From NCBI RefSeq assembly GCF_029870285.1, contig NZ_JACSYA010000020.1, positions 32,500 to 96,499 on the forward strand: 64,000 nucleotides of DNA, in the 5' to 3' direction. The position numbers and the translations under genes were made by a program. The notes under the pieces are model-generated. The model saw only the letters and a program-made list of their open reading frames with translations, did not search any database and had not been told where the DNA came from. Numbering within the stretch: the stretch's first letter is position 1; every line of letters begins with the position of its first letter. Shown here in pieces: positions 49,824-58,194 of the stretch. This DNA is from Delftia sp. PS-11 (GTDB lineage Bacteria > Pseudomonadota > Gammaproteobacteria > Burkholderiales > Burkholderiaceae_C).

Positions 49824-50417
49824 ATGCGCGAATCGATGATGCCCATTCCCATGGTGGTCGAACAGTCGGCGCGCGCAGAGCGGTCCTTCGACATCTACTC
49901 GCGCCTGCTGCGCGACCGGGTGATTTTTCTCAACGGCGAGGTCAACGACACGGTTTCGGCACTGGTCTGCGCGCAATTGCTGTTCCTCGAAGCCGAGAAC
50001 CCCGACAAGCCTGTTCATCTGTACATCAACTCGCCAGGCGGCGTGATCACCAGCGGCTTTGCCATATACGACACCATGCAGTTCATCAGATCGCCCGTGC
50101 ACACGCTGTGCCTGGGCACTGCCCGCTCCATGGGGTCTTTCCTGCTGATGGCCGGCGAGCCGGGCCACAGGATGGCGCTGCCCAATGCCAGCCTGCACGT
50201 GCACCAGCCGCTTGGCGGCGTGCGCGGCCAGGCCTCGGATATTCGTATCCATGCCGAGGAAATGCTGCGCACCAAGCAGCGTGTGACGCGGCTGTATGCC
50301 CAGCACTGCGGGCGCAGCTGCGAAGAGGTGGAGCGCGACCTGGACCGTGACCGCTTCATGACCTCCGAAGAGGCGCGCCAGTGGGGGCTGATCGACCGTG
50401 TGCTGGAGCGGCGTTAG
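49824..50417 (+). CDS. ClpP-family serine protease (paralogue)
   Basis: 197 residues. ClpP features: [37 protein letters not shown], catalytic Ser in [15 protein letters not shown] (GTARSMGS instead of GQAASMGA), His in [19 protein letters not shown], and an Asp near the C-terminus ([18 protein letters not shown]). The triad is intact. No clpX follows, so this is probably a second ClpP rather than the housekeeping one. Its stop overlaps the convergent nuclease gene. Confidence 0.92.
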   Translation: MRESMMPIPMVVEQSARAERSFDIYSRLLRDRVIFLNGEVNDTVSALVCAQLLFLEAENPDKPVHLYINSPGGVITSGFAIYDTMQFIRSPVHTLCLGTARSMGSFLLMAGEPGHRMALPNASLHVHQPLGGVRGQASDIRIHAEEMLRTKQRVTRLYAQHCGRSCEEVERDLDRDRFMTSEEARQWGLIDRVLERR

Positions 50418-51337
50418 CCGCCTGTGCGGGCCGAGGCCGGCAGCAGGTGCAGGCCAGTGCGGCGCGTGAATTCCTCGTAGCTGATGGGTTCGCTCATGCG
50501 TGTGTCGGAGCGGTTGGCCTGCCAGTGGACCCAGGCACGGCCTGCGCTGGCGTCATAGACCAGCTTGAACAGGTGGCTGGGCACATGGACCTTGCCCTGG
50601 CCGATGGTGGCTGCCGGGCCGTCGAAGACCGGGCCCGTGAAAACATAGACATCGCCCTGCGCGCGCATGGCGTAGCTGCGCGTGTCCTGCTCGACCTTGC
50701 TCCAGACGCCGCCATTGTGGGTCTGGTCCTGGGGCACCATGTTGGCCAGGCTGAAGCTCTGGGCCATGCCTTCGGGCGAGTACATGTCGGCCGCCGGCGC
50801 CATGTGGCCGCGCGAGTAGCCCGATCCCTTGTAGTCGCCCAGTTCGGCGCGCTCTGCGCTGGGCAGGCGCGCGTCGGCATAGAACCTGTCGCCGCGCTTG
50901 AGGCCCTGGCCTTGCTTGAGTTGGCTGCGGTTGAGCCGCTCGGCAGCGAAGATGGGGGTCTTGGTCTCGCCGCTGTGCAGCACGGCGAAATTGCTGAAGC
51001 ACAGATCACGCTGCAGGGGCCTGGGCGGCAGCACGGGCGGCTCGCCGCCAGGGAAAAATTCACGGCACTGTGAAAAGCCCGTGGATACGCCGCCGGGCGG
51101 CGGCGTGGGAGCGCTTTTGCCCGACTCCAGGCCGGGGATGGGCAGCGTGGACAGCTTGGGCAGGTTCAGTCGTTCGTTCCAGCCCGGATCGAGCATGCAG
51201 CTGGCAATCTGGAAGCTGGCCAGGGCCGCTGCCACGGCACCGAACAGGAAACGGCGCAGTCCGCTGCCGCGTGTGTTCTTGTTTTTCGAGGAAGAGGGGC
51301 GCTTGCGAGCGGCGGACATATTGTTCTTGGCAGTCAT
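50414..51337 (-). CDS. DNA/RNA non-specific endonuclease (NUC1 family)
   Basis: 307 residues from ATG 51337; ATG 51319 is an alternative. Basic N-terminus then one hydrophobic segment ([20 protein letters not shown]), a signal or anchor. The NUC1 motif [11 protein letters not shown] contains the catalytic His and follows GDYKGSGY; the metal-site Asn is in [10 protein letters not shown]. Likely exported or envelope-bound, cutting nucleic acids outside the cytoplasm. A Pro-rich segment (TPPPGGV) lies before the nuclease domain. Confidence 0.92.
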   Translation of the reverse strand: MTAKNNMSAARKRPSSSKNKNTRGSGLRRFLFGAVAAALASFQIASCMLDPGWNERLNLPKLSTLPIPGLESGKSAPTPPPGGVSTGFSQCREFFPGGEPPVLPPRPLQRDLCFSNFAVLHSGETKTPIFAAERLNRSQLKQGQGLKRGDRFYADARLPSAERAELGDYKGSGYSRGHMAPAADMYSPEGMAQSFSLANMVPQDQTHNGGVWSKVEQDTRSYAMRAQGDVYVFTGPVFDGPAATIGQGKVHVPSHLFKLVYDASAGRAWVHWQANRSDTRMSEPISYEEFTRRTGLHLLPASARTGG

Positions 51338-51857
51338 TCGGCGGCTGGGGCAGGCCGCGCCGGGCAATGCCCGGCTGTGGTGGGTTCGTGGGAGGCGCCG
51401 CGCACCGTCTGCGCGGCGGCTGGCGGAAACGATCCGCAGGCTTGCAATTGTCCTATGGGCGCAAGAAGTTGTTGATCATTTGCGCCATCTTGACAATATG
51501 TGGCGTGTTTGCGCCAAGAAACGTGTCTGTGGATGCAAATCTGGCTTGTTTGACCGCAACGCGGTTCAGGGATGGCAGGGCCAGTCCTAAGAAAGTGCCT
51601 GAGTCTTATAAGGTATTGATGTGTAAGGTTTTTATGCTGAGGGGTGCCAGATGCCACAAGGCTTGCTAGGCTCGCCACTGCTGCATGTGGCCTGGCTGCG
51701 CGCGCAGCCCCTGCTTTGGGGGCATGCCTGATGGTCTTGCGCCTTTCGCCTATAAAATTGCAGGCTTTTGGCTGCAAGCATGGGCTTGGCGAATGCAAGC
51801 AAAGCGCAAAAGCGAACAGGCCCGTCTTCCAACCCCCTTGCGTAGAGAGCGCTCAAT
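51338..51857. other. long intergenic region between nuclease and TPR genes
   Basis: About 520 bases without a convincing gene; the short frames here have erratic composition. The middle (51440-51640) is AT-richer than its surroundings. It holds two copies of TTTGCGCCA (51477-51485 and 51509-51517), a TTGACA (51490) without a well-spaced -10, and a TATAAA (near 51753) about 100 bases before the TPR gene. It probably contains two divergent promoters. Confidence 0.5.
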
Positions 51858-53120
51858 ATGCTGATTCCGTTCAAAGTCCCGCAGCATCCGGCCAGGCATG
51901 CCTGTTCACGGCTTGCCAGGCCCGTCGCCGTGGCGGCCATCAGCCTGTGCGCTATGCTGGGCGGGCTGACAGCCCATGCCGCTCAGGAGCATGTGGACGA
52001 AGTGTCCAAGCTGCTGGAGCAAGGCAAGGCAGCCCAGGCAGCCAAGCAGGCTGAAACCTATCTCAAGCAAAATCCTGCCGATGTGCAGATGCGGTTCCTG
52101 CAAGGGGTGATTGCCGCCGAGCAAAAGCAAAATGCCCAGGCCATCAAGATCTTCACGGCGCTGACGCGCGAATACCCGAACCTGCCAGAGCCCTACAACA
52201 ACCTGGCTGTGCTGTATGCCGCCGAGGGGCAGGAGCGCAAGGCCTCGGAGGTGCTGGAGCAGGCCATCCGCACCAACCCCAGCTACGCGACAGCGCATGA
52301 GAATCTCGGCGACCTGTATGCTCGTATGGCCAGCGAAGCCTACGCCAAGGCCCTGCAGCTCGATGGCTCGCGCCAGGCGATACAGCCCAAGCTGGCGCTG
52401 ATCACCCAGATTTTCCCCAAGCAAGGTGGTGCGCAGGCCAAGGTGGCCGTGGCGCAGAACGCCCGGGACGACCGTGCGGCTGCAGCCGCCAAGGCCGATC
52501 AGACCAAGGCGGCGGAAGCGCGCGCTGCCGAAGCCAAGGCCGCAGAGGCCAAGGCGGCCGAGTTCAAGGCTGCGGAAGTCAAGGCCGCCGATGCCAAGGC
52601 AGCTGAAGCCAAGGCCGCGCAGGCCAAGGCAGCGGAAGCCGCCAAGGTGGCACAGGCCAAGCCGGTGGATGCCAAGCCCGCCGACGCCAAGCCCACCGCT
52701 CCAGCTCCTGCCGTGGTGGCGCAGGCAGCGCCGCCCGCCGCCGAAGAAAAGAAGGTGGCCGACAAGCCCGCCAAATCTCCTGCCATTGACGAGGTCGAAT
52801 CCGCCGTCAAGGCCTGGGCCAGTGCCTGGGCCGGACAGGACATCAACCGCTATCTGGACTCCTACAGCGAGCATTTCTCTCCGGCCGATGGCAGCAGCAT
52901 TGCCAAATGGAAAGAACAGCGCCATCAGCGCATCGTCGGGCGCGCCAGCATCGTGGTGAGCCTGCGCGACCTCAAGGTTTCCGTGGATGGCGACAAGGCA
53001 ACGGCCCAGTTCCGGCAGTACTACGCGTCCGGCGCGCTCAAGACAACGACCCGCAAGACCCTGCGCCTGCAGCGTGAAAAGGGCCAGTGGCGCATCACCC
53101 ATGAAGGAACCGGGGCCTGA
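51858..53120 (+). CDS. exported TPR protein with Ala/Lys-rich helix and NTF2-like C-terminal domain
   Basis: 420 residues. Signal peptide to about residue 42 (PVAVAAISLCAMLGGLTAHAA). TPR repeats at about 45-175 (VDEVSKLLEQGKAAQAAKQAETYLKQ; AIKIFTALTREYPNLPEPYNNLAVLYAAEG; ASEVLEQAIRTNPSYATAHENLG). A long Ala/Lys/Glu helix of repeated AEAKAAEAKAA units (about 200-270) and a Pro-rich linker follow. The C-terminal domain of about 115 residues (AIDEVESAVKAWASAWAGQDINRYLDSYSEHF) has the DUF4440/NTF2-like pattern also found at the end of the next protein. Overlaps that gene by one base; both act in the periplasm. Confidence 0.85.
   Translation: MLIPFKVPQHPARHACSRLARPVAVAAISLCAMLGGLTAHAAQEHVDEVSKLLEQGKAAQAAKQAETYLKQNPADVQMRFLQGVIAAEQKQNAQAIKIFTALTREYPNLPEPYNNLAVLYAAEGQERKASEVLEQAIRTNPSYATAHENLGDLYARMASEAYAKALQLDGSRQAIQPKLALITQIFPKQGGAQAKVAVAQNARDDRAAAAAKADQTKAAEARAAEAKAAEAKAAEFKAAEVKAADAKAAEAKAAQAKAAEAAKVAQAKPVDAKPADAKPTAPAPAVVAQAAPPAAEEKKVADKPAKSPAIDEVESAVKAWASAWAGQDINRYLDSYSEHFSPADGSSIAKWKEQRHQRIVGRASIVVSLRDLKVSVDGDKATAQFRQYYASGALKTTTRKTLRLQREKGQWRITHEGTGA
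52494..52694 (+). repeat. degenerate GCCAAGGC(C/G)GC repeats encoding AEAKAA units
   Basis: About 200 bases of near-tandem repeats coding for Ala-Glu/Asp-Ala-Lys-Ala-Ala units, expected to form a long single helix as in TolA-like proteins. Confidence 0.8.
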
Positions 53121-54664
53121 TGCCTGAACGAGACGGCCTCGCTGTGAGGCCCTACGGTTTCTGGAAAAAGCTGGCCAAGCCTCTCGGCGCCGCCGGCTTT
53201 TTCCGTCTGAATGCACGGATGGCCATGGCGGGTGCGCTTGCCGCCGCGCTGTGTGCGGTGACATCAGTCCATGCCAGGCCTTCCAAGTCCCAGTCCGGTG
53301 GCTCGAAGGCTGAGTCTGCGAAAGCCACGCCTGCAAAAAACTCCCAGCCCAAAGCAGCTGCAAGGGCATCTGCCGGGGGGGCTACCAAAGCCAGGGTGCT
53401 GGGGGCCGCCGCTGTGGCTGCAGGTGCCGGTGCAGGGGTGGCTGCTGCCACGGCCTCGCCTGCGCAGCCCAAGGCTGCGCCGACACAAAGCCAGGCCGAA
53501 GCGCGCCTGCTGGCCATCATCCGTCAGGTGGAAAAGCGCGATCTCGATGGCGCGCTGAAAGCGGCGGCAGACCTGACGGCCGAGGTGCCCAACTTCCGTG
53601 CCGCCCAACTGGTCTATGCCGACTTGCTGCGCTTCAAGACAGGGCGTTCCAGCGAGGTGCTGGCGGCGACGCCAGTTGCAGCCAGCGCAGCAGCACAGGC
53701 CCCGGCGCGCGGTGGGGTGCTGGTCAAGCACAGCATTGCCGCAACCGCCGAGCCTGCGCCGACCCAGTTGCAATTGCGAGCCCTGCAGGATGAACTGCGC
53801 CAGCGGCTGCATGCCGACAGTGCGGCGCCTCCTGCGGGCACCGTGCCTGGCGAATTCCTGATGCTAGGCTCTTCTGTACGCCATGCGATCGCGGTGGATG
53901 CCAGCAAGTCCCGGCTTTATCTGTTCGCCCATGAGGCGGGCAGCCTGAAGCTGATCGGAGACTTCTATGTCTCGGTAGGCAAGCTGGGTACGGACAAATG
54001 GCAGGAAGGCGACCAGCGCACGCCCCTGGGCGTTTACTTCGTCGGGCGGCACATTCCCGGCCCCAAACTGCCAGACTTCTATGGCAAGGGGGCGCTGACG
54101 GTCAACTTCCCCAATGACTGGGACAAGGCGGTGGGCCGTTCGGGCAGCGGCATCTGGCTGCATGGCTCGCCTCCCGACCAGTTCTCGCGCGCGCCGGAGG
54201 CCAGCGATGGCTGCCTGGTGCTGGCCAACCCTGACCTGACGCTGCTGATGCAGACCGTGGACAGGCAGACGCCAGTGCTCATCCGCGACAAGCTGCAATG
54301 GGTTGCGCCGCGCGCCCAGGCACAGCAGCGTGCTGCCGATTCGTTCCTGCGCGTTCTCGACGAGTGGAAAAATGCCTGGCATGGCTCGGACCTGCGCAGG
54401 CTGGCTGCCGTCTACACGGACGACTTCCTGCAGTCGCCGTCGGCACGGGGTTCCCAGGAACGCCTGACCGCCTATTTCAGCAGTCCTGGCGTGACCCTCA
54501 AGGATCTCTCGGTCTACTCCTGGAAAGACGAGAAGGGCGAGATCCGCATCGTCAATCTGCGCGCCAGCAGCAAGTCCTTCGCCGAGGGACTGCCGCTGCG
54601 CCAGTACTGGCGCAAGACGGCCAGCGGGCACTGGCGGATCTTCTCTGAAGATGTGATGGGTTGA
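53120..54664 (+). CDS. L,D-transpeptidase (YkuD domain) with NTF2-like C-terminal domain
   Basis: 514 residues. N-terminal hydrophobic signal (about 30-52), Ala/Lys/Gln-rich linker, short helical repeat region (about 125-180). YkuD domain about 255-395 (VDASKSRLYLFAHE, TPLGVYFVG), with catalytic HGSP...SDGCLVL (His, then Ser-x-Gly-Cys). C-terminal domain about 405-514 (VLDEWKNAWHGSDLRRLAAVYTDDF) resembles that of the upstream TPR protein. YkuD enzymes make 3-3 cross-links or attach proteins to peptidoglycan; this long form resembles the YafK/LdtF type. Coupled to the TPR gene. Confidence 0.92.
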   Translation: MPERDGLAVRPYGFWKKLAKPLGAAGFFRLNARMAMAGALAAALCAVTSVHARPSKSQSGGSKAESAKATPAKNSQPKAAARASAGGATKARVLGAAAVAAGAGAGVAAATASPAQPKAAPTQSQAEARLLAIIRQVEKRDLDGALKAAADLTAEVPNFRAAQLVYADLLRFKTGRSSEVLAATPVAASAAAQAPARGGVLVKHSIAATAEPAPTQLQLRALQDELRQRLHADSAAPPAGTVPGEFLMLGSSVRHAIAVDASKSRLYLFAHEAGSLKLIGDFYVSVGKLGTDKWQEGDQRTPLGVYFVGRHIPGPKLPDFYGKGALTVNFPNDWDKAVGRSGSGIWLHGSPPDQFSRAPEASDGCLVLANPDLTLLMQTVDRQTPVLIRDKLQWVAPRAQAQQRAADSFLRVLDEWKNAWHGSDLRRLAAVYTDDFLQSPSARGSQERLTAYFSSPGVTLKDLSVYSWKDEKGEIRIVNLRASSKSFAEGLPLRQYWRKTASGHWRIFSEDVMG

Positions 54665-54732
54665 GATGGATGCCGCCTTGCGCGGCACAAAAATTTTCCG
54701 CCACCCCTCGGTTTCTGGCGAAGGACACCATA

Positions 54733-55914
54733 TCAGAACTGTACTGCCCGCATGGGTTCTTTGATGTCCTCCAAAGCGGCTAAAGCGGTGTTCCGCTGTC
54801 CCAGCCTCCCGGCCAGCGCAAGCAGCACAAACGGCAGGCAGATGCCCATGGCCCTGAACTCGTCCCTGTAGCCGACGGCGATGAACAGCAGGGACATGAT
54901 GGCCATGCACAGGCAGCCTGACCATGCCATGGGGCCACGCCGGCCCATGAGCGAAACAATCAACATCGGGACGATGCAAAGCAGAAAGAGTAGCCGGGGC
55001 AACGGGATGCCCTGAGCGTAGATATCGTAGGTGGCGGTCCAAGTGCCCGGCTCGCGCCAGAAGGCCAGGTTCTGGAACAGATGGAACTCGGCGCTTGCGC
55101 CTGGGTTGTCCGCGAAAAAGAGCCGTGTGCATTGGTAAATTGCCAGGCAAGCGGCCATTGCCAGGGTCAGCCATGCAAGTGCAGTGCCGGGCTTTTCACT
55201 GCTGCGCAGCTTGGTGTGTATCAACGGCGCGAGAAACACCGGCAGCATGATGGCGGTTTCCCGGTTGCACTGCATGGCCGTCAGCACCATGGCGAATGCC
55301 AGCCATCGTTGCCGAAGCACGCAGTGGATGACCAGCAGCGCGAAGCATTGCTCGAAAACATCGTAGAAATACCCTGCGTGCAGAAAAACGCTGGGATAGA
55401 TCAGTGCGTAAGCCAGTACCAGCAAGGCTGCCTGCAGCCGTGTCGTGCCCAGCGCAAGGGCCATCTTGCCGATCAGGGATAGCGATGCTGCGGACGCCAG
55501 CCACAGCAGCCCGGCCATCAGGACATAGCTTGTGCGGTAGTCAGGTGCACCCCAATCCGCGCGGGCGCTTGCCATGAGACCGGGCAGTTGCGGGGCGTAT
55601 TTTTGCAGCCAGGGGTCGGCAAAGACCTGGTAGAACAGTGGGGCAGCGTGGTCTGCAAGCAGGGCCTTCGGCCCTTCTGGCATCAGCGCAACCAGATGCT
55701 TGACTGCGACGGGGGCAAGCCAGCGATAGGCGAATGGCTTTTCTGCCTCGCTTTGCAGGTAAACGCCCAGGCTGTTTCTGGGAGAGCCGTCAAGCAGGCT
55801 CCATTGGCTGAGAAAGACATGGATCAGAAACAGTGCGAGCAGGCCGGTGCACAAATGCCGGATCGCCGTTTGCAGGGCTCCGGCAGAGGCGTGGCGCACC
55901 GGCTGTGCGTTCAT
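54733..55914 (-). CDS. polytopic membrane protein, glycosyltransferase-39-like topology
   Basis: 393 residues from ATG 55914, which overlaps the GntR stop (ATGA). About nine to ten hydrophobic helices are visible (for example AIRHLCTGLLALFLIHVFL, ALLVLAYALIYPSVFL, LTLAMAACLAIYQ, FLLCIVPMLIVSLM). A loop with YDVFEQCFALL and an Arg-Glu pair in MQCNRETAIML recalls membrane sugar transferases or their DUF relatives. No catalytic motif is certain. It is the last gene of the minus-strand operon; its link to the pathway is unclear. Confidence 0.7.
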   Translation of the reverse strand: MNAQPVRHASAGALQTAIRHLCTGLLALFLIHVFLSQWSLLDGSPRNSLGVYLQSEAEKPFAYRWLAPVAVKHLVALMPEGPKALLADHAAPLFYQVFADPWLQKYAPQLPGLMASARADWGAPDYRTSYVLMAGLLWLASAASLSLIGKMALALGTTRLQAALLVLAYALIYPSVFLHAGYFYDVFEQCFALLVIHCVLRQRWLAFAMVLTAMQCNRETAIMLPVFLAPLIHTKLRSSEKPGTALAWLTLAMAACLAIYQCTRLFFADNPGASAEFHLFQNLAFWREPGTWTATYDIYAQGIPLPRLLFLLCIVPMLIVSLMGRRGPMAWSGCLCMAIMSLLFIAVGYRDEFRAMGICLPFVLLALAGRLGQRNTALAALEDIKEPMRAVQF

Positions 55915-56942
55915 GCTTGCCGCAGCAGATAGGACGGAACCTCGGGCTCGGGCAGCACCGACAGCACTTTCAATTGCAGCTGCGCGCGCTTGCGTGCCTG
56001 TGCCAGATAGTCCCGCAGGGCTTGTGCGGCCCGGTCTGGCGCCTGATCGCCCAGTGCATCGAGAACCTGCCTGCAATGCTCATGCAGGCCGGGATGGGGC
56101 GCCTGCGGGAACATGCGGCAGAAGATGCGATGTATGAGCCAGGGCATCTGGCACTGGTCCAGCATGGCCAGCAGCTTGTCGTTGGGGTGCTGTGCCAGGC
56201 AGGCGCCGTGCAGCTGCTGCTCGATGTCCTGCAGCTTGCAGGCGCTGGCATGGGCCTCGGACAGGTCACGGCGCAGTTGCCCGATCCACTCCCGGTCCAG
56301 CCTTGGAGCACTCTCACGCAGCGCCTCGGGCGCCAGCAATGCCAGCAGGTCGAAGTCCTGGTTCACGGCGCGCGCGGTCAGCGCCGCCACGCGCCAGGAG
56401 GCGTAGGTGCTCTTTTCCACCAGTCCACGGTCCACCAGGCGGCTCAGTACCTCCCGCAATGCGACCCGGTTGACGTTGAAATGCGCCATGGCGGCGTTTT
56501 CATCGATATGAAAGCAGCCGAAGATCATCGCCGTGCAAATCGACTGCTCCAGCTCGTCATGGATGCGCTCGCTTTCCGAGGGAATGCGGATGATGGCGTC
56601 GGTGGCATCCTGTCCCAGCGCATGGGCATCCAGCGGCAGGCGCTGGGGCAGCACATGCTGGCCGCGCTGGGCCACGAGATAGCCCCGGCCATCGAAGGTG
56701 GTCAGCAGCCCTTCCTCATGCAGCAGCTCGAAGGCCTTGCGCACGGGGATACGGCTGGTGCCGAACACCTTGGCCACAGGCCCTTCCAGCAGGACAAGCC
56801 CCGGCACGATACGCTGTCCCACGATGGCCGTGCGCAGCTTCTGCCGTATCAGCTCATAGCGCAATCTGCGTTCACCGTGTTCATCACCGTCTGCCCGTGC
56901 ATCTGTGGCGCTCTGAGTGGAGGCTGGTATGGCTTGTCTCAT
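55911..56942 (-). CDS. GntR-family regulator with two winged-helix segments
   Basis: 343 residues. A first GntR winged helix at about 25-90 (RYELIRQKLRTAIVGQRIVPG, VFGTSRIPVRKAFELLHEEGLL, DGRGYLV), then a second similar segment at about 122-195 (IHDELEQSICTAMIFGCF, FNVNRVALREVLSRLVDRGLVE), followed by an FCD-type helical effector domain. FadR-group regulators normally have one such HTH. ATG overlaps the upstream solute-binding gene, TGA overlaps the downstream membrane gene. Probable regulator of the operon. Confidence 0.85.
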   Translation of the reverse strand: MRQAIPASTQSATDARADGDEHGERRLRYELIRQKLRTAIVGQRIVPGLVLLEGPVAKVFGTSRIPVRKAFELLHEEGLLTTFDGRGYLVAQRGQHVLPQRLPLDAHALGQDATDAIIRIPSESERIHDELEQSICTAMIFGCFHIDENAAMAHFNVNRVALREVLSRLVDRGLVEKSTYASWRVAALTARAVNQDFDLLALLAPEALRESAPRLDREWIGQLRRDLSEAHASACKLQDIEQQLHGACLAQHPNDKLLAMLDQCQMPWLIHRIFCRMFPQAPHPGLHEHCRQVLDALGDQAPDRAAQALRDYLAQARKRAQLQLKVLSVLPEPEVPSYLLRQA

Positions 56943-58174
56943 TCCTTGGGTATCTGCTGGGGGCTGTAGAAAGCCCGTGGCTTTGGCTGTGCGTGGGGCG
57001 CCCGCTGCAACTCATCCCATCGGCGCACCAGGTAATTGTGCTCGTCCATGACGGTGTTCCAGACGGCAATGTGGCTCAGGCGCTGTTCGTAGGAACCCCC
57101 ATCACGAACGCTGCCGCGCGCAATCAGCACCTGGCCATTGTTGCCCGAAAGGTCTTCTGCGGCAGGCTGGCCGGCATACCAGTAGTCCCATTCTGCGGTG
57201 CTCAGGTGCTCTTTGCTGCGCTGCGGGTTGGAGATGTAGTAGCCCTGGCGTGCCATGACCGCACCGGGCCAGCCCGATTGCCACCAGTTCAGATACCGGT
57301 AGGCCGCATCCAGGGTGTCACCGCGTGCCTGGCTGGAGATGCCTATGCCTCCATACCAGGCGCGGTAACCTTCGCGGGGGCACGCCAGCCGGTAGTCCAG
57401 GCCTGCTGCACGGTAGTGGGCAATGGCTGGGGACCAATGGCTCTGTATGGCAACATCCGACTCGATCATCAGCCGTGCCGCATCGGCGTAGTTGCCCCAG
57501 AAACCACAGAACTGGCCGTGGGCCTGCCTTTGCAGCAGGGCCTCCATCATCCGGTCGATCTCCTCGATGCTCAGATTGCTGATGTCGCCAAACGACATCT
57601 CTCCTGCCGCCTGCAGGGCCAGCGCCGCATCCAGCGCGCCAATGGCGGCGTCCGCCTGCAAGGCCGCACGGCCCCGGCAGGCGGGCGAGACCAGCCATGA
57701 CCAGCTTTGCTCTGCCTGGCCGCAAAGCCCTGGAATCGCTGCGGGCAGGTAGACGAAGCTGTCCACGTTGTGCGTGAGTGGCAGCATCGCGATGCGCTCG
57801 CCGGGCACATCGCCGATGGAGCCATCGGGCTGCACGTACAGGCGTGTCACGGGGTTGCAGCCGGCGCCATAGGCCGCCCCAGGCGTGATGCGGCCGGTGC
57901 GCGGCAGGACGTTGACCTCGCTCCAGTAGGCCAGCCGGCTGGTTTCTATGGGCTGCAGGGCGCCGGCGGGCCACAGGCAGTCCAGGCTGTGGAACCACTG
58001 GTCGTAAAGGTCGAAGCTGTCCTGGCGCATCACGGCCTGGCGCTGGGCGTCGAAGCCGTCAAGCACCTCGAAATGGATGCGGATGCCCAGATCCTGCTGC
58101 GCGCGCAGGCGCAAGGGCTCGGTCAGCGTGACCGAGGTGCCCAGTACGCGCAGTTCGGGGGTGTTCTTACACAT
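56939..58174 (-). CDS. PotD-type solute-binding-like protein without signal peptide
   Basis: 411 residues. The fold pattern is that of ABC extracellular solute-binding proteins of the spermidine/putrescine class (VLGTSVTLTEPLRLRAQQDLGIRIHFEVLDG, SDVAIQSHWSPAIAHY, GGIGISSQARGDTLDAAYRYLNWWQSGWPG, RQGYYISNP). The N-terminus MCKNTPELRVLG has no signal peptide, and the upstream AAGGACCC ribosome site fixes the start, so it should stay in the cytoplasm. No permease or ATPase genes are nearby. It overlaps the GntR gene by 4 bases and may be a cytoplasmic ligand sensor. Confidence 0.8.
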   Translation of the reverse strand: MCKNTPELRVLGTSVTLTEPLRLRAQQDLGIRIHFEVLDGFDAQRQAVMRQDSFDLYDQWFHSLDCLWPAGALQPIETSRLAYWSEVNVLPRTGRITPGAAYGAGCNPVTRLYVQPDGSIGDVPGERIAMLPLTHNVDSFVYLPAAIPGLCGQAEQSWSWLVSPACRGRAALQADAAIGALDAALALQAAGEMSFGDISNLSIEEIDRMMEALLQRQAHGQFCGFWGNYADAARLMIESDVAIQSHWSPAIAHYRAAGLDYRLACPREGYRAWYGGIGISSQARGDTLDAAYRYLNWWQSGWPGAVMARQGYYISNPQRSKEHLSTAEWDYWYAGQPAAEDLSGNNGQVLIARGSVRDGGSYEQRLSHIAVWNTVMDEHNYLVRRWDELQRAPHAQPKPRAFYSPQQIPKE

Positions 58175-58194
58175 GGAGGGGTCCTTGCGGCAGC

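Noticed and set aside
51481..51517. TTGACA at 51490 as a full promoter
   Set aside because: No acceptable -10 lies 16-18 bases downstream.
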